64,000 nt of DNA, taken from assembly GCF_014203605.1 (NCBI RefSeq), contig NZ_JACHJJ010000032.1, positions 18,302 to 82,301 on the forward strand, in the 5' to 3' direction. The stretch comes from Thiemannella venezuelensis. Lineage in GTDB: Bacteria > Actinomycetota > Actinomycetes > Streptosporangiales > Streptosporangiaceae. A program made the translations under genes and the position numbers. The notes below the pieces were generated by a model. The model did not search any database. It had not been told where the DNA came from and was given only the letters and a program-made list of their open reading frames with translations. Of the stretch, positions 1 through 9,051 are shown piece by piece. Positions within the stretch are counted from its first letter, which is position 1; the number at the start of each line of letters is the position of its first letter.

Positions 1-70
1 CTCCCATTCGGCAGCGGATGCGAGATTTCCTTCTCGGCTGTGTCGGCGTGGCCGGACTGCCGAATGGGAG
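1..70. repeat. Perfect 14-bp inverted repeat at the window edge
   Basis: Bases 1-14 (CTCCCATTCGGCAG) are the exact reverse complement of bases 57-70, with 42 bases between them. A smaller stem (CGAGA/TCTCG) lies inside the loop. It could be the terminator of a gene to the left or the end of a mobile element. It starts exactly at the window edge, so the repeat may be longer. Confidence 0.7.
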
Positions 71-378
71 CGAATGGCGGTCCCGTCGAACGGGCACAGC
101 ACCACCTCCGTGCCCCCTCGGCGGCATCCCGCCCTGGCTCGCAGGTAGGGACACTGGTGTTCCAGCGAGATCATGACGGAATGCCTGGTCAACACACATG
201 CGGGCCAGGTGTGGGAATAAGACGGCCACCAATTCCCTGGTCAACACGCCGCAGATCTTCATGATCAAAGAGTGGGCGTCGAATGCGGATCGGCTCAGGA
301 AACCGGGGTGGATGTCGATGTGCACGGTGAGGCTGGGGAATCCCAGCAACTCTCGGTCTTGTAGAAAAGGACTTCGCC
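71..378 (+). other. Leader of the chemotaxis receptor gene; no gene seen
   Basis: I see no convincing gene in these 308 bases. The short open frames here have no recognisable product. A 12-base direct repeat (CCTGGTCAACAC) occurs at 184-195 and 236-247. An AAAAGGA ribosome-binding site at 365-371 sits seven bases before the GTG at 379, which supports that start. Confidence 0.5.
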
Positions 379-2025
379 GTGACCGCCACATCCGCGTCCC
401 CCGCTGTGAGTGTGCGCCGCAACCGCCTGCTGGGATGGTTCGCCGACCGCCGTATCAACACCAAGATCCTCATCGCGGTGAGCATCGTCGCCGCGCTGAG
501 CGCCGTGAGCGGCACCGTCGCGATCAACGAGATGAGCGGGCTCAACGGCGATCTACAGGCGATGAAGCAGAGCAACACCAGCCTGCGGCAGCTCGGTGAC
601 ATGCGCGGCCGGATCGGCGACATGTTCGAGGCCAACGTCGCCTACCGGAGCGTCCCGGACCCCACCCGCAGGGCTGAGGCCGAGCAGGAGATGCGGGACT
701 ACACCAAGGCCGCCACCGCCGCGTTCGAGATGTACGAGGCCGGCGCCCGGCACACGCCGGAATGGCAGGAGAAGGCGGCCACGTTCGAGAAGGTCTGGCG
801 TGAGTACCAGGGCCTGCGCAACACCATCACCTTCGAGGACCCCCTCCCGGTGGGACTGACCGTTTCCACCGGGCCTGGCGGGATGATGAAGCAGTTCAAC
901 GAGACCACCACCGCGCTCAACACCGCCATCGAGGACCTGGCCGCCCACGAGGCGGCGCAGGCCGAGACGATGGCCGCCGAAGCCACCACCGGCTACGAGA
1001 ACTCCCGAACCATGACCATCGGGCTGCTCGCGGCAGGCCTGATGATCGGTCTCGGACTGGCCGTCGCGGTGGCACGACTGATCGTGCGCCCGCTGGCGGC
1101 GGTCTCCCGCACGCTGGACGCGGTGGCGCACGGCGATCTGACCGGACGGGTCGAGGTGACCTCCCGCGACGAGGCCGGCCAGATGGCCGCAGCGGTCAAT
1201 CAGGCGAACAGCGCCCTCCGGCAGACGATGGAGTCGCTGGCCTCCAGCGCCGACACGCTGGCCACCAGCTCCGGCGAACTGGCGGCAGTCAGCGACCGCA
1301 TCGCCACCTCCGCCGACGATGCCTCCGTACAGGCAGGGAGTGCCGCCGCCGCCGCCGACGAGGTGTCGCAGAACGTGCAGACCGTCTCGGCAGGTTCGGA
1401 AGAGATGGGCGCCTCCATCCGCGAGATCGCCCACAACGCCGGCGAGGGCGCCAAGGTCGCCTCCCAGGCGGTGGCAGTCGCCGAAGCGACCAACGACACC
1501 GTGGCCAAGCTCGGCGCCTCCAGCGCGGAGATCGGCTCGGTCATCAAGACCATCACCAGCATCGCCGAGCAGACCAATCTGCTGGCGCTGAACGCCACCA
1601 TCGAGGCCGCCCGCGCCGGCGACGCAGGCAAGGGCTTCGCCGTCGTGGCCGGGGAGGTCAAGGATCTGGCCCAGGAGACCGCCAAGGCGACCGAGGACAT
1701 CTCCCGCCGGGTGGAGGCCATCCAGGCCGACACCGAGAGCGCGGTGGCGGCGATCGCCGAGATCAGTCAGATCATCGGCCAGCTCAACGACTACCAGCTG
1801 ACCATCACCTCCGCGGTGGAGGAGCAGACGGCCACCACCAACGAGATGACCCGCAGCGTAGCTGAGGCCGCGCAGGGCAGCACGGACATCGCCGCCAACA
1901 TCGCGGCGCTGGCGAGCTCGGTGCAGACGACGGCCGGGAGCGTGACGGAGAGCCGGCAGGCCGCGGTGAACCTGGCCGAGCTGTCGAGCCGCCTGCGCGA
2001 ACTGGTCTCCGGTTTCCGCTACTGA
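379..2025 (+). CDS. Methyl-accepting chemotaxis protein
   Basis: This 548-residue protein has the classic receptor layout: a short cytoplasmic N-terminus, a membrane segment near residues 24-48, an extracellular four-helix-type sensor of about 160 residues, a second membrane segment near 212-234, a HAMP domain, and a long helical signalling domain. The hairpin tip that contacts CheA and CheW is present near residues 395-425 ([18 protein letters not shown]). No CheA, CheW or flagellar gene is nearby, so it is an orphan receptor here. In non-flagellated actinomycetes such orphan receptors have no clear partner; the ligand is unknown. The GTG start is chosen because AAAAGGA is well placed upstream. 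Confidence 0.93.
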   Translation: MTATSASPAVSVRRNRLLGWFADRRINTKILIAVSIVAALSAVSGTVAINEMSGLNGDLQAMKQSNTSLRQLGDMRGRIGDMFEANVAYRSVPDPTRRAEAEQEMRDYTKAATAAFEMYEAGARHTPEWQEKAATFEKVWREYQGLRNTITFEDPLPVGLTVSTGPGGMMKQFNETTTALNTAIEDLAAHEAAQAETMAAEATTGYENSRTMTIGLLAAGLMIGLGLAVAVARLIVRPLAAVSRTLDAVAHGDLTGRVEVTSRDEAGQMAAAVNQANSALRQTMESLASSADTLATSSGELAAVSDRIATSADDASVQAGSAAAAADEVSQNVQTVSAGSEEMGASIREIAHNAGEGAKVASQAVAVAEATNDTVAKLGASSAEIGSVIKTITSIAEQTNLLALNATIEAARAGDAGKGFAVVAGEVKDLAQETAKATEDISRRVEAIQADTESAVAAIAEISQIIGQLNDYQLTITSAVEEQTATTNEMTRSVAEAAQGSTDIAANIAALASSVQTTAGSVTESRQAAVNLAELSSRLRELVSGFRY

Positions 2026-2038
2026 CAGTGATGATGTA

Positions 2039-2129
2039 GATGAGCGCCTCCCGGCGAGGTCTGACCCGGCTACTGGCTGATCTCGGGTCCTCAAGCCGAT
2101 CTGCCGGCCCCGTCGGGGAGGCACTCATC
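2039..2129. terminator. Long imperfect hairpin between convergent genes
   Basis: Bases 2039-2052 and 2116-2129 form an inverted repeat of 14 bases with one mismatch, separated by 63 bases. It lies 14 bases after the chemotaxis gene stop, and the next gene faces it. A terminator role for either side is inferred; the loop is longer than usual. Confidence 0.4.
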
Positions 2130-2213
2130 GGACAGGACCTTCACCGTCCCTGGAGTTCGACACCCGGCCGTCGGGTCGCCACTCCAGCGGCCGGCATCAT
2201 CCGGACGTCCCGG

Positions 2214-2627
2214 TCAGCTTCGCCCGCCCATCTGGTCGGCGGGGGAGAGGTGCTCCACGGTGATCCCCGTGTCGGTGAAGGTGCGGGTCACCGTGCCCGA
2301 AGTGTAGACCCACAGGATCCTGAGGGGGACCTGGCCGACGTTGCGGAACAGGTGGGGGATGGGCGAGGGGATGTACGTGGTGTCGAACTGCTCCAGGCGG
2401 GTCACGGACCCCTCCACCAGGACCTCGGCCTCGCCCTCCAGCACGGTGACGTGCTCGTCGCAGTTGTGCGAGTGCATCGGGGCGCCGGTGCCGACGGGGT
2501 AGACGCTGATGCCGCTGGTGATCCGGTTCTCTCCGCCGGCCGAGGTCGTCGTGATCAGCGGGGTCGTGACGACCGAGCCGCCGCGGTCGAGAGTCCGGAC
2601 CTCGGACACCTTGATGATCACTGTCAT
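2214..2627 (-). CDS. Cupin-domain protein
   Basis: A 137-residue single-domain cupin. The first cupin motif is visible as a His-rich stretch around [19 protein letters not shown], with metal-type His and Glu ligands, and a second conserved block follows before the C-terminus. There is no signal peptide, so it is cytoplasmic. Small cupins act as isomerases, dioxygenases or sugar-binding proteins; the sequence does not tell which. It diverges from the carboxymuconolactone-decarboxylase-like gene at 2815 and the sugar importer after it, so it may handle the same compound. That link is inference only. Confidence 0.85.
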   Translation of the reverse strand: MTVIIKVSEVRTLDRGGSVVTTPLITTTSAGGENRITSGISVYPVGTGAPMHSHNCDEHVTVLEGEAEVLVEGSVTRLEQFDTTYIPSPIPHLFRNVGQVPLRILWVYTSGTVTRTFTDTGITVEHLSPADQMGGRS

Positions 2628-2814
2628 GATATTTACCCTTCGTCCGGTCCTGTATGTCGTCCGAGGTTAAAGCCGGATCCCTGCCCGCCGGCGTCACATG
2701 CCGTGCAGCTTTACGTTGCGTCAGGCGGTATGTGAGCACTCCCACATGCGCTGTACCGTCTTCCGAAATCGCCCCTCTCGCCCCTGGGGCCCAAGGTAAA
2801 GGTGGTAGCCACTC
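2628..2814. promoter_or_regulatory. Divergent promoter region, cupin and CMD-like genes
   Basis: These 187 bases separate two outward-facing genes and must hold both promoters. A small dyad, ATGTG-N8-CACAT, lies at 2730-2747 and is a candidate operator. I could not assign -10 and -35 boxes with confidence. Confidence 0.35.
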
Positions 2815-3405
2815 ATGAGACTTCCCATCCTCGGCCCCGACGACATGAACGAACGCCAGCGGGAGATCGCCGGGCGCATCGCGGGGCGCCGGGGCGCGGT
2901 CCGTGGACCGTTCCGGGTATGGCTCCAGAGCCCCGAGCTGTGCGACCGGGTCGAGTCGCTGGGAGCGTTCGTCCGGTTCGAGTCCAGCCTGCCGCTGCGG
3001 CTGCGCGAGCTCTCTCTGCTGATGGCCGCGCGCCACTGGGACGCGCAGTACTCGTGGAACGCCCACGTCGACAAGGCCGTCGAGTCGGGCATACCCGCCG
3101 AGGCCGTCCAGGCGATCGCCGAACGCCGTGAGCCGGTGTTCGACCGGGAGGAGGACACCGCCTTCTACCGGTTCTGCCACGAGATCCTCGAAGAGCACTT
3201 CGTCCGGGACGAGACCTTCCACGAGGCCGAGAAGCACTTCGGGGCCCAGGGACTGGTGGACGCGGTCGGCTCGCTGGGCAACTTCAGCATGCTCGGCATG
3301 TGCCTCAACGCGTTCCAGGTCGACCTGCAGCCCGACCGCACTCCGCCCTTCCCCGACATCCGCGGCTACGGCCGCGTGACGCCGGACACTGAAGGATCCC
3401 GGTGA
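2815..3405 (+). CDS. Carboxymuconolactone decarboxylase (AhpD-fold) family protein
   Basis: The 196-residue protein has the AhpD-like fold signature ARHWDAQYSWNAHVDKAVESG near residues 70-90, typical of the 4-carboxymuconolactone decarboxylase branch. The CxxC thiol pair of the AhpD peroxidase branch is absent, which argues against a peroxidase role. Family members act in aromatic ring-cleavage pathways, but many homologues are uncharacterised. The gene lies 39 bases before the sugar importer ATPase and may be cotranscribed with it. A decarboxylase or lactonase role is a guess from the family. Confidence 0.82.
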   Translation: MRLPILGPDDMNERQREIAGRIAGRRGAVRGPFRVWLQSPELCDRVESLGAFVRFESSLPLRLRELSLLMAARHWDAQYSWNAHVDKAVESGIPAEAVQAIAERREPVFDREEDTAFYRFCHEILEEHFVRDETFHEAEKHFGAQGLVDAVGSLGNFSMLGMCLNAFQVDLQPDRTPPFPDIRGYGRVTPDTEGSR

Positions 3406-3444
3406 GGTCGGCTCACCTTACGGCCACCGAACGGGGGATCAGGT

Positions 3445-4980
3445 ATGACGAGCACCATGCTTGACTCCATAACCGGCGTGGGTGGTCCTTCCCCCGAGGC
3501 GGTCATCCGCGTCCGCGACGTCACCAAGAGCTTCGGCGGCGCGGCAGCCCTGAAGAACGTCTCCCTCGACGTCCACGCCGGAGAGGTCCACGCCCTCATG
3601 GGCATGAACGGCGCGGGCAAGTCCACCCTGGTCAAGATCTTGTCGGGCGCGCACAACCCCGACCTCGGCCACATCGAGGTCGCCGACCGGGTGCAGACCC
3701 AGCTGACGCCCCGGCGGGCACGCCGGCTGGGCATCTCGACCGTTCCCCAGCGGAGGGAACTCGTCATGAGCCTCACGGTCGCCGAGAACATCATGCTCGG
3801 CGACCTGCCCAACCGGCGGTCGGTCGTGCGGTGGCGGTCGGTGGCGGACGAGGCGCGGGCGGCGCTCGACGGGCTCGGCATCAGCATCGACGTCGGCCAC
3901 ATCGCCGGCGACCTGACCGTCGCCGAGCAGACCATGGTCGAGGTGGCCCGTGAGGTCCGCAGAGGCGGCCGGGTGCTCATCCTCGACGAGCCCACCGCCT
4001 GCCTGGGAGCCGATGCCGCCGAGCAGATCCGCGCCCTGGTGCGCAGGCTGCGCGACGGCGGCGTCGCCGTCGTCTACATCTCGCACCACATCGACGAGGT
4101 CCTCGGGATCGCGGACCGCATCACCGTCCTGCGGGACGGCGCCGTCGTCCGGAGCGGAGTAACGGGTGACATCGACGAACGCGGGCTCGTCCGCGACATG
4201 GCCGGTCGCGACGTGGTGTCCGAGCGCCCGCAGCGGGCGGCCGCCTCGCGGGACGTCGGGCTCGCCGTACGGGATCTGAGCCACGGCCGGAGCATCGACG
4301 GATTCCACGTCGAGGTGCGCAAAGGCGAGATCGTGGCGGTGCTGGGACCGGCGGGGGACGCCCAGTCGCGCCTGTTCGACCTGCTGTCGGGACGCCGCCG
4401 GCCCGATCGCGGAGCGCTCTGCGTGGACGGCAGGCCCGTCCCGCTCGGGAGCGTCTCCCGAGCTCTGGGCAGCGGCCTGCGCTGCGTGACCGGAGACCGC
4501 CGGAGCCTCGGCCTGATCCCCGACCTCTCCATCGACGAGAACCTGCTCCTCGCCCAGGACCGCCTGGCCGGCCGGCGCCTGCACCGGTCGAGCGCCCTCG
4601 CCCGCCGCGCCGCGCCGCTGCGCGACGACTACAGGGTGGTGTCACTGGCGAAGAACCCTCCGGTGGGAAGGCTGTCCGGGGGCAACCAGCAGAAGGTGCT
4701 CCTGGCCAAGTGGCTCGGCACCCGTCCGGCGGCGTGCTTCCTGGAGGACCCGACCAACGGGGTGGACGTCGCGGCCATGGCGGACATCCACACGCTCATC
4801 GACGCGCTCGCCCGGGAGGGCGTGGCGGTCCTGCTGGCCTCCTCCTCCGCCGAGGAGGTGATGCGCCTGGCCGACCGCGTCATCGTGGTGCGCGGCGGGC
4901 GGATGGTCGCCGAACACGAGATCAACGGCATCACACGCGACGAGCTGGTCGCCACCGTCCTGGGAGGAGAACTCTCGTGA
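3445..4980 (+). CDS. Sugar ABC transporter ATP-binding protein (RbsA/XylG type)
   Basis: This is the duplicated ATPase of a ribose/xylose-class importer (511 residues, usual length). The first nucleotide-binding domain has Walker A GMNGAGKST at 53-61 and Walker B LILDEPT near 178-184, but a degraded signature motif. The second domain has a degenerate Walker A (GPAGDAQSR near 301) yet an intact signature LSGGNQQK near 410, as is normal in RbsA-type proteins, so the two sites complement each other. Its stop overlaps the permease start by four bases (GTGA), and the binding protein follows, giving a complete importer. The substrate is probably a monosaccharide or polyol; the cupin and AhpD-fold neighbours leave room for something less usual. 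Confidence 0.93.
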   Translation: MTSTMLDSITGVGGPSPEAVIRVRDVTKSFGGAAALKNVSLDVHAGEVHALMGMNGAGKSTLVKILSGAHNPDLGHIEVADRVQTQLTPRRARRLGISTVPQRRELVMSLTVAENIMLGDLPNRRSVVRWRSVADEARAALDGLGISIDVGHIAGDLTVAEQTMVEVAREVRRGGRVLILDEPTACLGADAAEQIRALVRRLRDGGVAVVYISHHIDEVLGIADRITVLRDGAVVRSGVTGDIDERGLVRDMAGRDVVSERPQRAAASRDVGLAVRDLSHGRSIDGFHVEVRKGEIVAVLGPAGDAQSRLFDLLSGRRRPDRGALCVDGRPVPLGSVSRALGSGLRCVTGDRRSLGLIPDLSIDENLLLAQDRLAGRRLHRSSALARRAAPLRDDYRVVSLAKNPPVGRLSGGNQQKVLLAKWLGTRPAACFLEDPTNGVDVAAMADIHTLIDALAREGVAVLLASSSAEEVMRLADRVIVVRGGRMVAEHEINGITRDELVATVLGGELS

Positions 4981-5978
4981 GCATCGGTTCCCCCGCTCGC
5001 ACCGGCGCCTCGGAGACCGCGCCCCAGGCGCCCGACCGCAGGTGGAGGCTGCCGGACATGCGTATCCCGCACTCCGGCCTGATCCTCATGCTGATCCTGG
5101 TCGTCGCGCTCGCCAGTTTCCAGACCGACTCCTTCCTCACGACGACGAACCTGCTCAACGTGCTGCGGCAGGTCAGCGCGGGCGCCGTCATCGCGGCCGG
5201 GCTGACCTTGCTCATGACGGCCGGAGGCATGGACTTCTCCATGGGGAGCGTCGTCGCCGTCACCACAGCCGTCGCGGCGCAGCTCATCGCGCACGACCAG
5301 CCCGTATGGCTGGCGATCGTCGTCTCCATGGCCGTCGCCACGGTGCTCGGTCTCGTGAACGGTCTGGTCGTGACCTTCACCAAGGTGGCGCCCTTCGTCG
5401 TCACGCTGGCGACCGCGACGCTGCTCGACGGAGTGTTCCTCGTCATCCTGGAAGGCCTCAGCGTCTCGGTCGGGGCCGAACTGTCCGAACTCGGCAACGG
5501 CACCACGCTGGGCGTGCCCAACCTCCTCGTCGTGGCGGTCATCGTGCTGGCGGCCACCGCCTTCGTCATGCGGTACACCGTGTTCGGGCGTGACGCCTTC
5601 GCCATCGGCGGCAACGAGGACGTCGCCCGGCTCAGCGGGATCAACGTCGTACGGGCCAAACTGGTCCTGTACGGCCTCGCCGGCGCGCTGTCCGGCCTCG
5701 CCGGGATCATGCTGTTGTCGCGCCTGGCGGGCAGCAGCCCGGGCACGGCCGGGCTGCCCATGCAGCTGACCGCGGTCGCCGCGGTCGTCATCGGCGGCAC
5801 CTCGCTGCACGGAGGCCGCGGGACCGTCGTCGGCACGACCCTGGGCGTCCTGCTCCTCGGCGTCGTCGCCAACGTGCTCAACCTGCTCCAGATCTCCAGC
5901 TACTACCACCTGATCTCCGTCGGCGCCGTCCTGCTGATCGCGGCCGTCGCGAACCAGCTGCACAACCGCCGAAAGTGA
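4977..5978 (+). CDS. Sugar ABC transporter permease (RbsC type)
   Basis: A 333-residue integral membrane protein with about eight to ten hydrophobic helices and the BPD_transp_2 pattern, including the GGTSLHGGRGTVVGTTLG block near the C-terminus. The GTG at 4977 overlaps the ATPase stop, which fixes the start and shows translational coupling. It forms the membrane channel, presumably as a homodimer, with the ATPase before it and the binding lipoprotein after it. Confidence 0.92.
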   Translation: MSIGSPARTGASETAPQAPDRRWRLPDMRIPHSGLILMLILVVALASFQTDSFLTTTNLLNVLRQVSAGAVIAAGLTLLMTAGGMDFSMGSVVAVTTAVAAQLIAHDQPVWLAIVVSMAVATVLGLVNGLVVTFTKVAPFVVTLATATLLDGVFLVILEGLSVSVGAELSELGNGTTLGVPNLLVVAVIVLAATAFVMRYTVFGRDAFAIGGNEDVARLSGINVVRAKLVLYGLAGALSGLAGIMLLSRLAGSSPGTAGLPMQLTAVAAVVIGGTSLHGGRGTVVGTTLGVLLLGVVANVLNLLQISSYYHLISVGAVLLIAAVANQLHNRRK

Positions 5979-6012
5979 TCGTTTCCTCATATCCGAGAAA
6001 GGCCGCATCCCC

Positions 6013-6969
6013 ATGCGCCCATCCGTCCGCCGTTCCCTCGGCGTCCTCACCGCGGCAGTGAGCTCCGCGGCCCTGCTGACCGCCTGCGGCTCCGGCTCCG
6101 AAAGCGCCGCGGGCGGCGACTCCTCCATCACGCTCGGCTTCGTCAACGGGGCCAACACGGAGTTCCACACCTGCCTGCAGCGGGCCATCGCCAGCGAGGC
6201 CAAGGCCAGCGGCGTGGAAGTGCTCACCGCCAACTCCAACCAGAATCCAGGCACGGAGCTGTCCAACATCGAGGACATGATCTCCCGCCAGGTCGACGCG
6301 CTCATCGTGCAGACCGTCAACGTCGACGCCCTGGAGGGAGACATCGCCAAGGCGAAGAGCGCCAACATCCCGATCTTCCTGACGTCCGTGGTCGCCAAGG
6401 ACACCACCGACATCCTCGGGGCGGTCGTCGTGGACCTCCCGGGGGAGGGGAAGCTGAACTCCGACTGGGTGGCCGAGGACGCCGCCGGGGCGCAGGTGAA
6501 GGCCGGCGTGATCGCGGGTGCTCCGGGCGCCGCCTCCGACCTGCTCATCAAGGGATTCACCGACGCCCTGCCCGCCAACGTCACGGTCGTGGCGAACCAG
6601 CCGGGCATGTTCAACCGCACGAAAGCGCAGGAGGTGGCCGAGAACATGATCCAGGCCCACCCCGACCTGAACTACCTGTTCGTCGCCAACGAGGAGATGG
6701 CCTTCGGCGCGCTGAACGCCTTCCAGGCCGCGAACGCGTCCGTCAAGATCGTCACGATGAACGGCACGGACGCGGGCCTCGTGGCCATCAAGGAGGGGAA
6801 GTTCTCCGCCACCGTCGCCAACTCCCCCACGACGACGGGCACGATGGCGGTGAGGAACACCCTCGCGCTGCTCAAGGGCGAGAAGATCGAGAAGATCGCG
6901 CAGAGCCCGATCAAGCTGATCACCAAGGAGAACGCGGGTGAAGCGCCCGCTTATTGCCTGGAGTCCTGA
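6013..6969 (+). CDS. Sugar ABC transporter substrate-binding lipoprotein (RbsB type)
   Basis: The 318-residue protein starts with a lipoprotein signal ending in LLTAC, so Cys25 should be lipidated and the protein anchored outside the membrane. The rest matches the periplasmic binding protein 4 fold of ribose-type receptors, for example the DMISRQVDALIVQTVN stretch near residue 95 and the NGTDAG ligand-loop region near 250. It completes the importer that begins at 3445. The ligand cannot be read from the sequence. Confidence 0.92.
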   Translation: MRPSVRRSLGVLTAAVSSAALLTACGSGSESAAGGDSSITLGFVNGANTEFHTCLQRAIASEAKASGVEVLTANSNQNPGTELSNIEDMISRQVDALIVQTVNVDALEGDIAKAKSANIPIFLTSVVAKDTTDILGAVVVDLPGEGKLNSDWVAEDAAGAQVKAGVIAGAPGAASDLLIKGFTDALPANVTVVANQPGMFNRTKAQEVAENMIQAHPDLNYLFVANEEMAFGALNAFQAANASVKIVTMNGTDAGLVAIKEGKFSATVANSPTTTGTMAVRNTLALLKGEKIEKIAQSPIKLITKENAGEAPAYCLES

Positions 6970-7052
6970 CCAGGTACCGTGATTCGGGGATAAGTGCAGA
7001 AAAAAATCTATTTTTAGGACATCCCCTCTATCACCCCCGCGCCGGAGGAACC

Positions 7053-7964
7053 ATGGATCGCCTTCTCATCATGCGCAGCTTCGTCACGGTCGCGAAGGTC
7101 GGCAGCTTCAGCGGAGCGGCCAAGCTGCTGGGAACCTCGGGCTCGCTCATCTCCCGCCATGTGGCGGATCTCGAAAAGCAGGTCGGTGTCCGGCTGGTCA
7201 ACCGCACCGCCCGATCCGTCAGCCTGACCGAGCCCGGCATCCGCTACAGCCGGTTCGCCCAGCGGATCCTGGACGAGATCGACGCGGAGGACGAGGGCAT
7301 CGCGGAGCTCCACGACCGTCCGGAGGGGCCGCTGTCCATCATCTGCCCCAAGTGGATCGGGAGCCTCGACCTCGGTGACGCCATCGCCGCGTTCTCCGTC
7401 GCGCACCCGAAGATCACGGTTCGGTTCGAGCTCGGCGGCATGTCGGACCGGACGTACGACTTCCTGGACAGCGGGTTCGACGTCGCCTTCCACACCCGTG
7501 ACCTCCGGGACTCCAGTGTGAGGTTGAAGAAGATCGCCTCGCTGCCGTTCGTCCTGTGCGCCGCGGAGTCGTACATCAAGGATCACGGAGCCCTGCGGAC
7601 GCCCAACGACCTCGCGGCCCACGACTGCCTTGTCCACGTCAACGACCCGGTGTGGCGGATCGGCCACGGCCATGCGAGCACGCTGCACAAGATACGCAAC
7701 GTCGTCTTCCAGTCGAACTCGTATCTCGCGCTGCAGAAGGCCGCCGTGCACGGGCGGGGCATCGCCCTGCTGCCCCAGCGGCCGGCCTACGACGACCTCA
7801 TGAGCGGAGCCCTGCGCGTTCTCCTGCCCGAGTTGGCCGTGCCGGACAGGCCCCTGTACGCGATCTACGGGCCGGCCCAGAGCACGCCGCGCAAGGTCAA
7901 GGTCTTTCTGGACTTCCTGACCACCTGGTTCGCGGGCAACCCCATACCCGCGTTCGAACAGTAA
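7053..7964 (+). CDS. LysR-family transcriptional regulator
   Basis: The 303-residue protein has the LysR winged helix-turn-helix at about residues 3-62 (MRSFVTVAKVGSFSGAAKLLGTS) followed by an effector-binding domain. The ATG at 7053 is preferred over an upstream in-frame start because it follows GGAGGAA. It sits just before the catabolic operon that starts at 8112, in the same direction. A dyad with the 4-N7-4 spacing common to LysR boxes begins 25 bases after its stop and recurs at two other places in the island. I infer it is the pathway-specific regulator, with a pathway intermediate as inducer. Confidence 0.92.
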   Translation: MDRLLIMRSFVTVAKVGSFSGAAKLLGTSGSLISRHVADLEKQVGVRLVNRTARSVSLTEPGIRYSRFAQRILDEIDAEDEGIAELHDRPEGPLSIICPKWIGSLDLGDAIAAFSVAHPKITVRFELGGMSDRTYDFLDSGFDVAFHTRDLRDSSVRLKKIASLPFVLCAAESYIKDHGALRTPNDLAAHDCLVHVNDPVWRIGHGHASTLHKIRNVVFQSNSYLALQKAAVHGRGIALLPQRPAYDDLMSGALRVLLPELAVPDRPLYAIYGPAQSTPRKVKVFLDFLTTWFAGNPIPAFEQ

Positions 7965-7988
7965 AAGAGCAGTCGCGACCTATCGCTA

Positions 7989-8009
7989 CGCGCAACTAAC
8001 GGTTGAGCT
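7989..8009. promoter_or_regulatory. Candidate LysR operator, site 1
   Basis: The site reads CGCGCAA-CTAACGG-TTGAGCT, a 21-base dyad with a 7-base spacer. Its left half is identical to that of the site at 24213, and the right half matches four of seven bases there. It lies 103 bases before the dioxygenase start, a suitable place for an activator. Confidence 0.5.
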
Positions 8010-8111
8010 ATTCGCGGTGCTCAGGGCGTTGATTGCCGAGTTGCCGGGTTTCTAGGATCGATGCGTGCCGGTGGCCCCTCACAACTGGCACCTGCAGGAA
8101 AGGTGACGGCG

Positions 8112-9035
8112 GTGGGAATCCAGCGCATCGAGTCAGTTACTTATAGTGTTGAAGATCTTTCGGAGAGTGTTCGATTCTTTGAGGACTTCGGACTCACGCT
8201 CGTCGAACGCGACAGCACCCGGGCCGTCTTCGAGACCCTCGCCAAGCAGACCCTCCACCTCGACACTGAGCCCGACCCGGCGCTGCCGCCGCCGGTGGAG
8301 CCGGGGCCCACGATCCGCGAGGTCGTCTGGGGCGTCGACACCCCGGCCGAGCTGGAGCGGCTCGTCGCCGCGGTCGCGGCCGACCGTCCGGTGCGGCGCA
8401 CGGACGACGGGGTCTGCCACAGCGTGGACGAGACGGGCTTCGGGCTCGGGCTGACGCTGGCGCGGCAGGACGGCTTCGAACCGGCCGAGCCGCGCATCGG
8501 CAACACCGCCGGGCACGTCAGGCGCTGGAACGAGTCGGTGACGTCCGTCGGGCGGGTCCGGCCGATCCGGATGTGCCACGTCGCGCTCAACATCCGCAAG
8601 GAGGGACGCGAGGAGGCGACGGCCTTCTACGTCGACCGCCTAGGTTTCACCCCCACCGACATCGTCAAGCCGATGGGCGTGTTCATGCAGTGCGAGGGCG
8701 ACGACGACCAGCACAACCTCCTGCTCTGCCACCGACCCGACCGGGCCGGGGTCAACCACACCTCCTTCGAGGTGCCCGGCTTCGACGACGTCATCGAGGG
8801 CGGCAACCACATGATCAGTCAGGGGTGGCGGGAGGCCAGGCGCCTGGGACGGCACACCGTCGGGTCCAACGTCTTCCGGTTCATCCACGCGCCGTGCGGC
8901 GGCCGCGTGGAGTACGCCGCCGACATGGACCGGGTGGACGCCTCCTACGGCACCCGCGTCCACGAGACCACCCCGCCCCACCACATCTGGACCCTGCGCA
9001 GTTCGCGGGATGCGCCGGACGGCGCAGAGTCCTGA
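8112..9035 (+). CDS. Type I extradiol ring-cleavage dioxygenase (VOC family)
   Basis: This 307-residue protein has two vicinal-oxygen-chelate domains. The C-terminal domain has the full iron-binding triad: His156 (in MCHVALN), His216 (in VNHTSFEV) and Glu267 (in GRVEYAAD). The spacing is nearly that of catechol 2,3-dioxygenase (153, 214, 265, known from the family), so a working Fe(II) meta-cleavage enzyme is likely. The substrate would be a catechol or related enediol. GTG at 8112 is chosen because AGGAAAGG precedes it at good distance; a longer in-frame start at 8061 has no ribosome site. It opens the operon that continues with an aldehyde dehydrogenase and an FAH-fold enzyme, as in meta-cleavage pathways. 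Confidence 0.88.
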   Translation: MGIQRIESVTYSVEDLSESVRFFEDFGLTLVERDSTRAVFETLAKQTLHLDTEPDPALPPPVEPGPTIREVVWGVDTPAELERLVAAVAADRPVRRTDDGVCHSVDETGFGLGLTLARQDGFEPAEPRIGNTAGHVRRWNESVTSVGRVRPIRMCHVALNIRKEGREEATAFYVDRLGFTPTDIVKPMGVFMQCEGDDDQHNLLLCHRPDRAGVNHTSFEVPGFDDVIEGGNHMISQGWREARRLGRHTVGSNVFRFIHAPCGGRVEYAADMDRVDASYGTRVHETTPPHHIWTLRSSRDAPDGAES

Positions 9036-9051
9036 CCGAGAGAGGGCAGCC

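Noticed and set aside
553..2124. 523-codon minus-strand frame opposite the chemotaxis receptor
   Set aside because: It is a shadow of a well-conserved receptor gene and has repetitive Gly-, Arg- and Val-rich content.
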